From Pseudocercospora fijiensis CIRAD86 (lineage: Eukaryota; Ascomycota; Dothideomycetes; Mycosphaerellales; Mycosphaerellaceae): DNA of 64,000 nucleotides. The notes below the pieces were generated by a model. The model worked only from the letters and a program-made list of their open reading frames with translations. It made no database searches and was not told the origin of the DNA. Every line of letters begins with the position of its first letter. Positions within the stretch are counted from its first letter, which is position 1. Location: assembly GCF_000340215.1 (NCBI RefSeq), contig NW_006921533.1, positions 3,894,273 to 3,958,272 of the forward strand, given 5' to 3'. The position numbers and the translations under genes were made by a program. Of this stretch, positions 45,356 through 58,040 are shown one piece after another.

Positions 45356-46849
45356 AAGACAGCCTTTCGCACTCGCTATAGCTATTTCGAGTACTTAGTT
45401 ATACTATTTAGGCTAGCTAATACCCCTACTATATTCTAGTCCTATATTAATCGGGCCCTATTAGGCCTATTAGATTACCTCTGTATAGTTTACCTAGATA
45501 ACATCCTAGTTTATATACACTTACCTAATATTGCGGAGCACTAGGCTATAGTCCGTAAGGTCCTCGACCGCCTACGAGCCTATAGACTATATTACAAGCC
45601 TTCTAAATGCACCTTTGCTACTAAGGAGGTAGCCTTCCTCGGTTTTATCGTATTAACTAATAGTGTTAAGGCTAATCCGGATCGGATTAAAACAATTACT
45701 AAATAGCCTATTCCTACGTCTATTAAGGAGCTTTAATCGTTCCTCGGCTTCGCTAATTTCTACCGCCGTTTTATTAAGGGCTATTCGAGGCATATAATGC
45801 TATTAACTAAGCTTACTAAGACTAAGGCAAACCCTTCTAGAGAGTTTAGGTAGACTAACAAAACACAAGCCGCTTTTAACGGTCTAAAGAAACGATTTAC
45901 TAAAGTCCCCTTATTGCACTATTTCGTACTAAGTAAGCAGATCCGAATTGAGACTAACGCTTTACAGTTCGCTATATCGGCTATTATGTTACAGCAATTA
46001 GATAATAACTATTACTAGTACTCGATTGCCTTCTTTTTACGAAAGATAATCGATATAGAACGTCGATATAAGACCTACGAGTAAGAGCTCTTAGCAATTG
46101 TAGAAGCCTTTAAGCATTAGCGCTACTATCTTAATAGTGCTTAGTATATAATTCAGGTCTATATAGACTATAACAACCTCCGTAGTATTACTAAGGTTAC
46201 TAGGGTTATAGGTCGATAGGCTAGATAGGCCGTCTACCTCGCTAGGTTTGATTTTAATATATTATACCGGCTAGGCGTAAGTAACTCTACCGATAGCCTA
46301 TCGAGGCGACCTAATTACGATAGCGAGATCTAATATATTAATTCTTTGTTTCTAACCCTGTAGTATAAGATTGCTATAGCCCGTATTGTTAATAAGTAAG
46401 CGTAGGATAAGCGGACTTCCGGACCCTACGGCGATAACAAATACTATAGCGGAGTTGTCGTTCTTCTAGTATACGTTAAAAGAAAGGACGTAGATCGCTC
46501 GAGCTATAATAACTCGATTAAAGACATTGCTATCTATAGTAATAGCCTATATAGCTATAGCACTATAGAAGAGGTTATAGTAGTTCCGGCTGCTAGTGCT
46601 ATTAGATACATATAATGCGTACCTCGTTCGATAGTACGGGTACTATTAAATAACCTTACAAATAGGGATAGTTAATCGTTTATAGATAAGCTGTTGCGTA
46701 CTTAGCAGAGGGACGCCTTTACTATCGAGCGTATTAATAAGCTTGTAAGTAGGCGGGCGACTCGATCTAGTAAAAGTAATAATAATTAGTCGATCGACGA
46801 TAAAGGTTACTTAAAGTTCAAGGGCAGGTATTATATCCCCGCTAAACAA

Positions 46850-47560
46850 TCGATTAGACAAGAGCTTTTAAAGAGGCACTATAATAGTAAGCTCGCTAGT
46901 TACTATAGTATAGAGAGGTCGTACGAGTTACTATCGCGTATATACTACTAGCTAAATAGTAAGCGGTATATAAAGGAGTATATATAGACCTATACAGTAT
47001 ACTAGCGAGTTAAAGCACTAAAGCACTTACTATTTGGCGAGTTGTCTTTACTCCCTGTTCCTAGGAAGCTATTTGCTAAGCTTATAATAGACTTTATTAT
47101 AGGCCTTCCGCCTACTAAGCGTAGGGGCAGCAAGGATGTATATAATGCTATCCTTATTATAGTAGATCGATTTACTAAAGGCGCTCGATACATCCCGGCG
47201 CGTAAGGATTAGACTACTATTAATATAGCAGAGGCGCTATAGACTAACATCTTCTGCACCTATTAGGGAACCCCTAAGGGGATAGTCTCCGATAGGGGCA
47301 TAACATTTATATCGCACTATTAGAGCGAAATATACCTATAGCTAAGACTAAAGCATCGGCTATTAACAGCCTTCTATCTACAGACTAACGGTTAAATAGA
47401 GAGGCAGAATGCTACCCTGCAGTAGTACCTACGCAGTTACATTAATAAGAACCCCGAGGACTAGGTCAACCTCCTATAACTAGCTAAATTCGTATATAAT
47501 AACAGTGTCTACTTATCTACTAAGGTCTCCCCTTATTTTGCTATAATAGGCTAGAACGCT
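46850..47560 (+). pseudogene. Gypsy-2 integrase, RIP-degraded
   Basis: Plus-strand reading shows the integrase core: LIIDFIIGLPPTKRRG (first Asp), IVDRFTKGARYIPA, IVSDRGITF (second Asp) and IERQNATLQQYLR (Glu), followed by FVYNNSVYLSTKVSPY. Several Trp positions are TAG. Confidence 0.85.
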
Positions 47561-47954
47561 ACCTTACTATAAGACCTATTTACCTCGCTCGAGGCCGAGC
47601 GTAAGGAAAGGGAAGCGTATTAAGTACTAACACCTAAGACACTAGCGGCTATTAAGAGGGTTTAAAAGATGCGAGAGATTTACGCTAAGATAGCTAATAA
47701 ACTAGTAAAGGCCTAGGCCTATTAGAAGGCCTATTACGATAAACATTATACACCGATAACCTTTAAGTAAGGCGACATAGTTATACTAAGCACTAAGAGC
47801 CTCCGCATCCGTAAGCACCTATTACCTAACGGCAAAACAAGGCCTAAGCTCGTACTAAGATATATTAGTCTATTCCGCATTCGAGAAGTTAAGGGCTCCT
47901 CCGTATAGGCCTATTAGTTATAGCTTCCTCCTTATTACACTATCTATAACACCT

Positions 47955-47970
47955 TCTATATATCCCTCCT
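47955..47970. repeat. 16-bp LINE target duplication, left copy
   Basis: TCTATATATCCCTCCT occurs here and at 52901-52916. The Gypsy-2 reading frame (FYISLL) is cut after this copy and resumes with YISLLKLYYLREGDKA after the second copy. Confidence 0.9.
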
Positions 47971-50900
47971 ATAGCGCTAGTCGATTCGATATACATATAT
48001 AAGAACTAATAGCAGCGAATAGTTAGAGACGAAGGGAAGACAGTTAAGAAGGAAGGGAGGACGAATAGAAAGCACTATATGCTAGGGCAGAGGAGGTGCT
48101 AAAGGCGGAGGATAGAAGAACCCCTAAGAGGGCATATAGGATAATAATCTTAGAACTCCTTAGAGGACTGAAAGCAATCTACAACTAGGCAAGCTACGTA
48201 ATTACAAAGGTAGCTAATATAGTCGCAGCAAAGATTACAAAGAAACAATAGGAGATAAGCCCGAACTACCGCACCTAGGCAGTAGTAGCTAGTTAGGAGG
48301 CGCTAAAACCCCCGAGGATAGTAGTTAGAGTCTATATTACGGACCTATAGGAGTAAAAGGAAATCTAAGGACTTATAGGGAAAGAGATTATAGAAAGAAT
48401 TACAGTTAAAGAAGTAATTAGGGCTAGGAACGAAGGTAAAGGGGTAATCAAGTTGTTTATAGTACAAGAGCAGGACAAAAAGAAGCTAGAAACACAAAAA
48501 GAATAGACAACTAAGATAGGGAAAACAGTAAAGGTCTCCTAATAGCAATTTATAATTATAGCCTATAGTATAATAAGAAGCTTTAAGGAAGAATAGGATA
48601 TTAAGAGCCTATAGAGACAAAACCAAGCTATATGCCTAGGCCTAAAGATTACAAAAGTAGTATAGATCAAAAGGAAAATCGAAGAGACTAAGAAGTAGTC
48701 TTCCCTAATTATCTAGGTAGGGAGTATAGAGCAAGCTAATATAGTGCTAGACTAGGGGTTGTTCTAGGACTTCGAAAGATTAGAAACAGAGATATATAGA
48801 AGCAACTATAGGATAATGCAGTGCTTTAAATGTCAACACTATAGACACTTAGTAGCTAAGTGCACAAAGACAACTAACACCTGCTCCTATTATACATAAA
48901 GACAACTAACACCTGCTCCTATTATATAGGGGATTACTAGGTTAAAGAATGCAAAGCATATAAGGGAGAAGCAAGATATGCATACTGCACTAAAAGACAC
49001 CCCTCTTAGGCGAAGGAATGCCTAGTAAGAATATAGGCAGCTAGGAAGGCAAAGGAAGCTAGAATTAATATACTAAAAAGATATACAACAAGCTAGGGTA
49101 GCTAGGTATAGAAGCAACCTAGCTAAGTGCTATAAAAGAGGTCTAGACAAGATAATAGGTTCACATTTAGGGCCTTACTAGCACAAGAGAGTTACTAGCA
49201 ACTAGGGAGACTAAGATATCTTAATATTGCAGGAAAGGAAGCAGGGCAGACAAAGCTTAGTCAAATGTTAGTCCAAAGTGAGGGAAGACTAAAGGAAAAC
49301 TTATAGGGAAATAATATAGATAAAACCTAATAAACATTGCAACATTACTAAATATTATATAGTACAATATTAATAAGAGCAAAAACAAGGTACAGAGGAG
49401 CTTCCTTTAAGCACTAAACCTAAAAGAACATTATATTATTGCAATCTAAGAGCCCTAGCTCAACCTATATACAAAGAGACTAGCAATAGTCAAAGACCTA
49501 AGATACTACCCAATTATCTACAACTAGGGAGCCCTAAGGACATATATCTATATTAGCAAGGAGATAGATATAGAAACCTAGCAGGCTATACTATAGGAGG
49601 ATAGGGACCTAACATCAATTTAAGTAGAGACATCCTAAGGTATACTCTAAGTCCACTGTATATACAACCTACTACTAGACTTAAGAAGCAGTACCTAACT
49701 AAAAACCCTAGAAAGACTACCTAGAGTTATCTAGGGGAACACCTACTAAATCCTACTTAGGGATTTCAACCTCTACTACCCCTTCTAAGGCTTAGACTTT
49801 ACCCTAGCTTACTACTTCCTAGCAGGAAGACTAATTAATATATTAGAGAGGGAAGGAATAGAAATTGTTACCCTAAAGGGACTAATTACGTAGGAAGCAA
49901 GAGGAAGCAGCAGTATACTAGACCTATACTTTGTATTATATTAGATTAGGAATAGGATTACAAGATGCAGGGTTAACTAGGAACTAGAAGAATTATTAGA
50001 CTACTTCCCGGTGCAGATTAAGCTAAATATCTAAGCTAATTAGGAAAGGGAACTAGAGGAGAAGCTTAACTAGAAAGGTGCCTAATAGGGCAGGATTAGA
50101 GAGGAACTAGAAAGGGACCTAAAACTAGAGGAACTCTTAATAAAGTACCTACTAAGGCTAGAGGATATTAACAAGGTAGTAGAAGAACTAATAGGAATCC
50201 TAAAATAGGTAGCTAGAAAGCATACCCTAGCAAAGAAACATTCACTATACTAGCAACTATACTAGACTAGTAAGTATATAAGGAAGGTTAAAGTAGCAAG
50301 GAAAGCTAGGAGGCAGTAGATATAAACCTATATCTAGGAAGTATAGGATAACTATAATAAAGCCTACTAGGAAAAGAAGATCTAGATTAAGAAAGACAAG
50401 ATACAAGAATAGAGATCTATAATAGGAATAATTACAAAGAAACTAGAGGAGATGTAGAGGATAGCTAAATAGGCAAGGAGACCTAAACAGGATAAGGATA
50501 TACTACTACAATTCCCGGATATTATAGACTAACAAGGACAAATGCAGACTATAATAGAAGGGAAAGCAAGAGCCCTAGGCTAACACTTCTTCTATAGAAA
50601 AGTACAAGTAGACCTATTAGACATAAAGGAGAAAGAATAAGAGACTCTACTACTAGGTACACTAAGAGACACCTAGGTCAAACCCGAAACCATTGAAAGG
50701 ATCCTAAAGAAAATACTAAGTAACAAGGCACTAGGAGAAGACAAGATCTATAACAAACTTCTAAAAGCATATAGGAAGGGGCTAGCCCTAGCACTAGCTA
50801 ATATCTTTTTACAAAGCCTAGTACTAGGACACTACCTAAGACTATTTAGGAAGTCCCTAATAGTAGTGCTAAGGAAGCCCTAGAAGGAAGACTACACACA

Positions 50901-52900
50901 GCTTAAGGCCTATAGACTAATAGCCCTACTTAATACAATAGGCAAGGTACTAGAAAAAATTATCGCTAAAAGGCTAACAACCTTTGCCGAGGAAAGGAAT
51001 ATCCTTCCTAAAGGCTAGATAGGAGGAAGAAAGAAGAGGTTAATACTAATAGCTATAGAGCTAATTACAGAACAGATCAAGCATATCTAGCACTATAGTT
51101 AAAACTAGGTAGTAACCCTCCTCTCCCTTAATATCTTAGGAGCCTTTAACAATGTCTCCTATAAAAGGCTCCTATATATACTTAAATAGAAAGCTATACT
51201 AAACTAGATAGTCTAATTTATCTAGTCCTTCCTGCAGGAAAGATTAATACAGCTCATTCTAGGCAAATTCAAATCAGACCTAATACCAACTAAAAAGGGA
51301 ATCCCCTAAGGATTAACACTCTCCCTAATCCTCTTCCTTATCTTTATAGCAGACCTACTCCTACTCCTAGAATCAAAAAACATATCAGTATTAGGGTTTA
51401 TAGATAATACAAACATCCTAGCCTAGTCTAAGACAACAGAAACTAACTACAAGATCCTAGAAGAGAAGCACTAAGAGTATAAAAAATAGGCAAGGAGGTA
51501 TAGAGCAAAATTCGCCCTAGAAAAGTACTAGCTTATCTACTTTAGCAAGGCTAAATCAACCTATAACATAAAGCAATTAATTACTATCTAAGGCTTTAAA
51601 ACCCAACTATTAGCAGAGCTTAGGGTACTAGGGATCTAGCTGGATCTAAAACTGAATTAGGGACTATAAGTAAAGAAGGCAAAGCAGAGGGCAGATACTA
51701 ACATACAATCTATTAATAGGCTTATAGCCTCTATATAGGGGGCTACATTCGAGAAAGCCAAAGTTATATACAAAGCAATTATTAAGCTAGCAATGCTATA
51801 TAGAGCATAGATATAGACAGCCTAGGAGAAAACACTAAAGAGGATTAAGCAACTAGTTAATAGGTCCTAAACCTAAAGCCTAAAGAAAATCCTAGGAGCA
51901 TATAAAACTATACCAACAAAGGTAGTAGAAATAGAATCAGGGATCCTACTAGTTAAACAATACTTCAAGGGACTAAGACTCCAATATACAGCAAAGATAA
52001 TAGAATACCTAGCCTAACAGACTATCTAAAAGGCACTAAACAAGATAAAAGCCTAGTGTATTAGGACTAGGAGGCGAGACAGACTACAAATAACTCCCTA
52101 GAAAGTCAAAGACCTAGAGCAATATAGAGTCTTAATAAGAGAAATGCTAGAGAAAGAGCTTTAGGGACTAAACACAAGGCTAAAAGAAGACAAGCTAAAG
52201 GGAGAGAAACAAAGCCTAGCAGAATCAATTACTAGATACCTATAGGAGCAGGAATAGAACAAAACACAAGTTAGACTAGGAACCCTAAAGGCACTAATCA
52301 AATTTGGTTAATATAACTACTAGCTCTATAAGGACCTAAATAGGGCCGAGGCAAGCCTAGCTATCCAAATTAGATCTAAACACATTAGACTTAGATCTTA
52401 CCTATTTAGAAGAAACGTCCTAGGAATTAAAAGCAGAGCTTACTAATATAGCTACCAATCTTAGAACCCTAAGTATATGCTGCTAGTCTGCCCTTAATAG
52501 TTAGAAGGCAGAAGTAATTAGAGACAAAAAGCAATAGAAAGGGAATACGACAAGCTAATCTAGAGCAAAGAAGACCTAAAGAGGATAGTAAAGTAGATTA
52601 TCAAACAGGGATTTGTACAACAATTCGTACTAGTAAGGGAAACTAAGGAGTAGATAAGAAGGAGGGAAGAAGAGGGGGAAAGAAGGGCAGGGCAGTAGGC
52701 AAGGTAGTTAGAGGGTAACAACTATAACACTAGTATACCCTAGAGGAAGGAAAACAAGGAAACGAGGAAGATTAACACTTATAAATAGGACAGGAGGGAG
52801 GTTTTTACCAACTAAGTTGGTTTCCTACCTAAGACAATACATAGAAACAGACCTGTATAGGCCGAAAGGCACTACAATAGGCAAATAAAATATCTATCTA
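47971..52900 (+). mobile_element. Tad-like LINE (non-LTR retrotransposon) with one-sided RIP
   Basis: The element is 4930 bp, flanked by a 16-bp target duplication, and ends in a tail of ATCT/TATC repeats after GGCAAATAAAA. ORF1 region: a zinc knuckle CFKCQHYRHLVAKC near 48829-48870, with two further degraded knuckles. ORF2 region: endonuclease near 49.7-50.0 kb (DFNLYYPF; EARGSSSILDLYF), reverse transcriptase at 50.7-51.8 kb (LGEDKIYNKLLKA; AYRLIALLNTIGKVLEKI; GFIDNTNILA at the active site) and a C-terminal region. It is inactive because TGG codons have become TAG throughout. Unlike its surroundings it keeps most CpA on this strand while TpG is nearly gone. Confidence 0.9.
48866..48929. repeat. 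32-bp direct duplication in the LINE zinc-knuckle region
   Basis: Two copies of a 32-bp unit (starting AAAGACAACTAACACC) lie head to tail at 48866-48897 and 48898-48929. As 32 is not a multiple of 3, the duplication shifts the frame within the knuckle array. Confidence 0.85.
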
Positions 52901-52916
52901 TCTATATATCCCTCCT

Positions 52917-53180
52917 TAAGCTATATTACCTACGCGAGGGGGATAAAGCCTCTACTAAACACGAAGATATACTAGCGGATAGTAAAGAGCTATAGTCTAT
53001 AGAACGTATCCTATAGTACTAAACTAGGAAAGGTAAGAAGGAGTACCTATTAAGATAGCAAGGCTATTTACCTAAATAGGACTCGTAGGAAGCTAAAGCC
53101 TCTTTTAAAGACATAACTAAGTTGTTAGATAAGTATTAGACTAGTGTAAAGAACAAGAAGAAGGCTAAGGGCCTATAATG
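52917..53180 (+). pseudogene. Gypsy-2 integrase end and chromodomain, RIP-degraded
   Basis: After the LINE the pol frame continues: LKLYYLREGDKASTKHEDIL, then a chromodomain-like segment with IERIL, TRKGKKEYLLR and ITKLLDKY, with TAG at the former Trp positions. Chromodomains direct such elements to heterochromatin. Confidence 0.75.
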
Positions 53181-54375
53181 TCGCCTAGGAATAATGCTAC
53201 CCCCGGGGTACTATTAGCTAACTAATTAGAGACAAGCAAGTGTTAGTAATAAAGGACAATAAGACTATACTAGGCGCGCTACGACGCGTTAATTAATTAA
53301 TCGTATACTCTTTTAAGGACTCTACCTCTTTACTAACGCGCCTTGCAGGTCCCCCTCTTATTCCTTTATTCTATCGAGGCCTCGAGGCCTAGGCGATCGG
53401 CGAGGACGGCGTCGCGCTTATAACGGCGCGGCCTACGCGGCTATGTTAGTAACGGTGTTGCGGAGTATATTACTATTTAAGAAAGGAAGGATATAGCTAT
53501 ATTAGTAACGGTGTTGCCGAGTTGTTGTTAGTTAAAGAAGGAAATTAGAAGAAGGTAAAGTTAGCGCTAAGACGACTAGCGCCGCTACTATTAACATTAC
53601 TTGCTATTGTTACTGCGCCTATAGACACAACCTTACCTATACTACGAGCCTAAGGCACCTTTAATTAAAACTTTGATTAAAACTTTAAGGCTAAGTCAAA
53701 ACTTTGAGCCGCCTAAAAGATTAAGCGACTAATAGACTAACTAAGGGCAAAACTATAGAGCTAAGCTAGCCGGGGTCGATCTTGCGGACAATAGGTTACT
53801 CCTCGATCTATCTAACTCTTTAAGCGAGGCGAACCTCTACTACTATACTTATAATAGCCTTTACCTATAGAAACTAGACGAGCTGTGTTTTTTCTAAAAA
53901 GATAAGATAAGATTAATAATTAAAGGCTGCTAAACCTAACTAATTAGGGCTAGCGAGACTACGAACAATAATAGCCCTTATAATAATAAGAACAAACCCT
54001 CGGAAGCGGACATAGCTAGGTCTTTTAGAGTAGACGCAAAGAACTCGGAACGACATTACTTAGAACGGAGGCAGGGCTGTAATACCTCGTACGTCTACCT
54101 ATTATAGCAGGGAAGACGCGCTCGTATTATAATTAGTCGAAGGTCCCTAATTCTCCTAGTTATATATTACTTTATTGTATATAAGGATAGCGCAGTTAGA
54201 GTTAGACATTGTATTGTATTAGAGGTAAGGTTTGATATAGTTACATAATCGGTAATTGCGTATTCAATTTAGCGCGGACTAAGAAGCTTGCTAGACCTGC
54301 TAAGTTAGTAGCGACAGAGGTTAAGAATAGAATATAGACCGGCTACGAGGGCGCGGCCTTTAGAAGGGAAGCGTA
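53181..54375. other. Gypsy-2 3' untranslated region
   Basis: About 1.2 kb between chromodomain and 3' LTR has no readable domain. It contains an imperfect duplication of about 60 bp around TTAGTAACGGTGTTGC (near 53445 and 53502). Confidence 0.5.
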
Positions 54376-54572
54376 TGTTAGGACTAAAGAGGTTATACGT
54401 AATTAGTATATAACTAGGCTCGAGTAAAGCTAGGGTCTTAATGCCTTAGGTAGGGCTTGGCGCTTAGCGTTAGGCTAACTAGCCTACCTTCCTCCCTCTC
54501 CTCTTAGATCTCTATCGAATACTACCTGTACCTACTACTACCCTATCTACCTACTAACAGACCCTTCTTATA
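54376..54572 (+). repeat. Gypsy-2 LTR, right copy, 197 bp
   Basis: Begins with the canonical TGTTAGGAC and is followed by TATAG (54573-54577), the second copy of the target duplication. See the left copy at 42482-42678. Confidence 0.93.
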
Positions 54573-54577
54573 TATAG

Positions 54578-57500
54578 TTCTCGGCTCGGTAGACCTAGAG
54601 TCCTACCGAGATTTGCTTAATCGCGTATTTAAAAAAATAGATAAGATACGGTTTAGTTTAGAGCTAGGAAAGGCGTTCTTAGGTTTCCTCTTTATAAAAA
54701 TCCTAGGTAGAGAAGTAGATAGAAAAGGCTTCGTAACGTAGGCGAATCGACTCGTAGTACTACGAGAATTAGAAAAACCTACTAACGCCGAACAACTTAA
54801 GCAATATCTCGGACTAGTAGGCTATCTTAGGTCTATAGTACTATACTATAGAAGAATTACCCTACCGCTATAATAGGCGAAAGTCGCGGCTATAAAGGAT
54901 TACTAGGCTACCTAAACGAAAGGAGGTAAGCGACGCGCTTAAATACGGGGCGCGCGCCTCTAATAGACTAACGAAATAAATACTGCTTAGGAAATTATAT
55001 AGTCGATATAGTCGGAAGAGCACCGAGGGTTTCTTTAGCATTTTAACCCTAAGTCTACCCTCTATATCGACGTTAATATATCTAAGGAATTCGGAATCGG
55101 GGTAATATACTACTAAGTCTATAGAGACTTAGATATAGAATACGAGGAGCCCGAACTAGTAACTCGTAGAGACGATATAGTTTCGGATTTCGTTAATAGC
55201 ACTACCTAGTTACGGAGATCTAAGCAATTCCCGCGTAATAGACTTAAGGTCTTAGGATTTGCTAGCTATATACTTACTAGGGCCGAAGCCCGCTACTAGC
55301 CTATAGAACTCGAATTGTTCGGGGTAGTATAGGCAATTAAGAGGGCCTCTTATATAGTAGATTCCGCGCTAAAGACTATCGTAGTTACCGACTATAGTAT
55401 AGTTACTACGATAGCGAAAAAGATATAGATCGTAACGATAGTATCTACGGCTAGCCTTAACCGCCGAATTATCTAAGCCGCGGTATATATTTCCTAGTTT
55501 ACAAACCTCGACATTATTTATAGGCCGGGTAGGAATTATATCGCTTCCGATATACTCTCCCGATTGTAAGGCGCGAGCTCTCCTAATCGATATAACCTTA
55601 ATATAAGCGGCCTCGACGAGATTCCCGCGATATTAGTAAGGACGCCGATATCGGAAATGCTACGAAACCCTACGCCTATCGACGACGTCGGTAGCGATAT
55701 AGGAAAAGTATATACTATATATAGATCTAGACGAGATACGGACGATACCTAGAATCGGCCTATACTAAAGACCGGTACTATACCCTCTCGCCTAGATCCT
55801 AGGCCGCGATCCTTAGCCCTTCCGAACTTCTATCTAAGCGTTCCTATTCTTCCTACTATAGCGTTAGTTAATATAGTATCCCTATCTAGGATCGACTATA
55901 CTAAGTATTTTCTTTCGCAACTCGATAGATATAAATACTAGGCCTACGATAAGATCCCTATATTTTTCTATAGTCTCCGAAGAGAACCTAGCTATTATAT
56001 TAAAACGGTTATATCGCTATCCGATAACTTTAAGACCTAGCTAAGATAGGCTTATTAGGAAGACCGTCCGTAGAGACGTTTGCTCTCCGTCCTTTAGTCT
56101 ATTAAGATAGCGTATATATAGGAATAGTAACCTTAGCTAGATCGAATATTAAACTAGTAGGCGAGGAGGAAGTAGAAACGCGAGCGAGATAGGGAGCTTA
56201 AGCGAAGATCCGTATACCTCGAAGCCGCCTAGCGTAAAGATAGTAGTAAGAAACTATAGGTCTATCCTAAGGCGACGCCCGGCTACCTCCTAAAACTACC
56301 TTCTCTTCGCTCTTTAGAGGATACGGCCGCTCGTAGTATATAGAACGCGCTTAAGAGACTAGACGATGTTCCTATAGACCTAAAGTCCTTATATAGTATT
56401 AGATTCTTTCGGGAGGACGGCCTTATCTACTACGTCGACCTAGTTTTACTTTACTCTCGATTATATATTCCTTTCGCCCTTACTTACGAGATCTTTAAGA
56501 TAGTATATAACCTAAGGTACTACGCGGGGTTCTAGTATACGCTCGATCGAGTTAACGCTAGTTTCTATATTAGGAACTGCCGTCGACATTTAGAACGATA
56601 TATCGATTAGTATAATATATATAAGGCGAACTAATCGACTCGGTATAAGCCCTACGGCTAGCTTAACCTAATAGACTCGAAGTATCGACTTCCTATAGAC
56701 GTCTAAATAGCGGATTAGATTATAGGGCTCCTACCTACTAACGAAGGTTTTAATACGCTTCTTATAGTAACCTATAAGAAGTCTAAATAGGTTTTGCTCC
56801 TTTCGGGCAAATGCTAGTAGACTATAGAAACGTAGGCAGCCTAGTACCTTACGGCTATCTAAGAGCGATCTTAGCGAGTCGCTAAAGTCTTTATCTACGA
56901 TCGAGATCCTAGATAGCTATCGAAGTTTTTTACTATAATAATAAAGATACTAGGTACTTCGATCCTCGCCTCTATAGCTTACTATCTATAGACAGATAGC
57001 TAGTCTAAGCGTATAAATTAGACCGTTAAGATCGCTATATAGTATTTTATTATAGCAAATCTAGATATATAGTAGATAGACGTCCTTCCCTCCCTTATAT
57101 CCTATCTCGGGAGTATTAAGAATGCGAGCACCGGCGTCTCGCCCGATAAGATACTTTTCGGGTTCGATTTAAATACCGACGCCTTTGTTAGGCTCCGGGA
57201 ACTATAGCTAAAAGACTACGTAACGCTACGATAGCAGTTTCGCGACGTAGCCGAGGAATCTATAGCCTTCGTAGCGGTAGATATAAAGCACCGCTACGAT
57301 ACTAAGTATTAGTATATATTCTTCGAGCCGGGAGACTATACTATACTTAGGCTATATTACGGATATCGCGTATATAGTTAGAGCTATCGCAAATATAGCA
57401 ATTAGGCTATAGGCCCTTTTAAGATTAAGAGAAGGATAGGCAAGCTAGCCTATAAACTAGAGCTACCGAAATTAGCTAAGTTCTACCCGGTAATATCGAT

Positions 57501-57740
57501 CGCGTAGCTTAAGCTAGCCTCTAACCTAGTAAAGGACCTATTCGTAAGACTATACGACCGCATCCCCGTACCGATAGACCTATAGTCCAAGTAACTAGTA
57601 ATAACCCCTAAACGCGTTTTAGGGAAGCGTAGTTCTAGAGGAAAGACGGAATATCTAGTTAAGTAGAAGGACGAGCAGCCGATAATAAATAAATAGATTA
57701 GGGCAGACGACCTTCTAGAGAGTAACGCTATAAAGATCTC
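54578..57740 (+). pseudogene. Gypsy-1 retrotransposon, 3' part (RT end, RNase H, integrase, chromodomain)
   Basis: The RT interrupted at 42481 resumes as VLGS-VDLESYRDLLNRVFKK, followed by LGKAFLGFLF. RNase H shows LYIDVNISKEFGIGVIYY near 55.06-55.12 kb. Integrase lies at about 56.4-57.2 kb (FALTYEIFKIVYN; GFNTLLIVTYKKSK; GVSPDKILFGFDLNTDAF). A chromodomain-like end near 57.6-57.7 kb reads GKTEYLVK-KDEQP. Many TAG/TAA interrupt it. The 3' LTR is not identified; 57.75-58.0 kb is the likely place. Confidence 0.8.
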
Positions 57741-58040
57741 GGTAGTAGGCTAATAGAATCGGTCTGTTCCCGTAGGGGTCGCGATAAGCTAAGCTTTTCC
57801 CGACGGACTAGGGTCCGACGGCGGACCCCCGGCGGGCTACGTCGCTTAAGCCTATAAAGGCTACGTCGCTTACCCCTATCGGTAGGGATAAAAGAGGCAC
57901 TACGCTTCCCTCTCTTTTAGATTTCCTAAGATTATTCTAGTATTGCAGATAGAGGCTATTATATTACTATATAACCTAATACTCGTCTTATATACCCTTA
58001 CTTCTAACGATATCCTAATATAATAATCTTCAAACCTTTC
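57741..58040. other. Junction between Gypsy-1 and Gypsy-3
   Basis: No coding is readable. A short direct repeat GGCTACGTCGCTTA(A/C)-CC occurs twice near 57834-57880. LTR sequence of either element may lie here, but I found no partner copy in the window. Confidence 0.35.

Larger units (their letters stand above)
42482..54572 (+). mobile_element. Gypsy-2: chromodomain Ty3/Gypsy element inserted in Gypsy-1 and carrying a nested LINE
   Basis: The interval is 12.1 kb including a 4.93-kb LINE; the element alone is about 7.1 kb. Coding order on the plus strand: gag (42.7-44.2 kb), protease-like VILDLGNS (44.43 kb), RT from 44.9 kb (an open stretch at 44981-45355 contains [20 protein letters not shown] and [14 protein letters not shown]; the active site reads YLDNILVY near 45.5 kb), RNase H, integrase (46.85-47.55 kb: LIIDFIIGLPPTKRRG, IVSDRGITF, ERQNATLQQYLR), then a chromodomain beyond the LINE. 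RIP stops interrupt all domains. AGAAGGGAAGCG before the right LTR is a possible polypurine tract. Confidence 0.9.
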
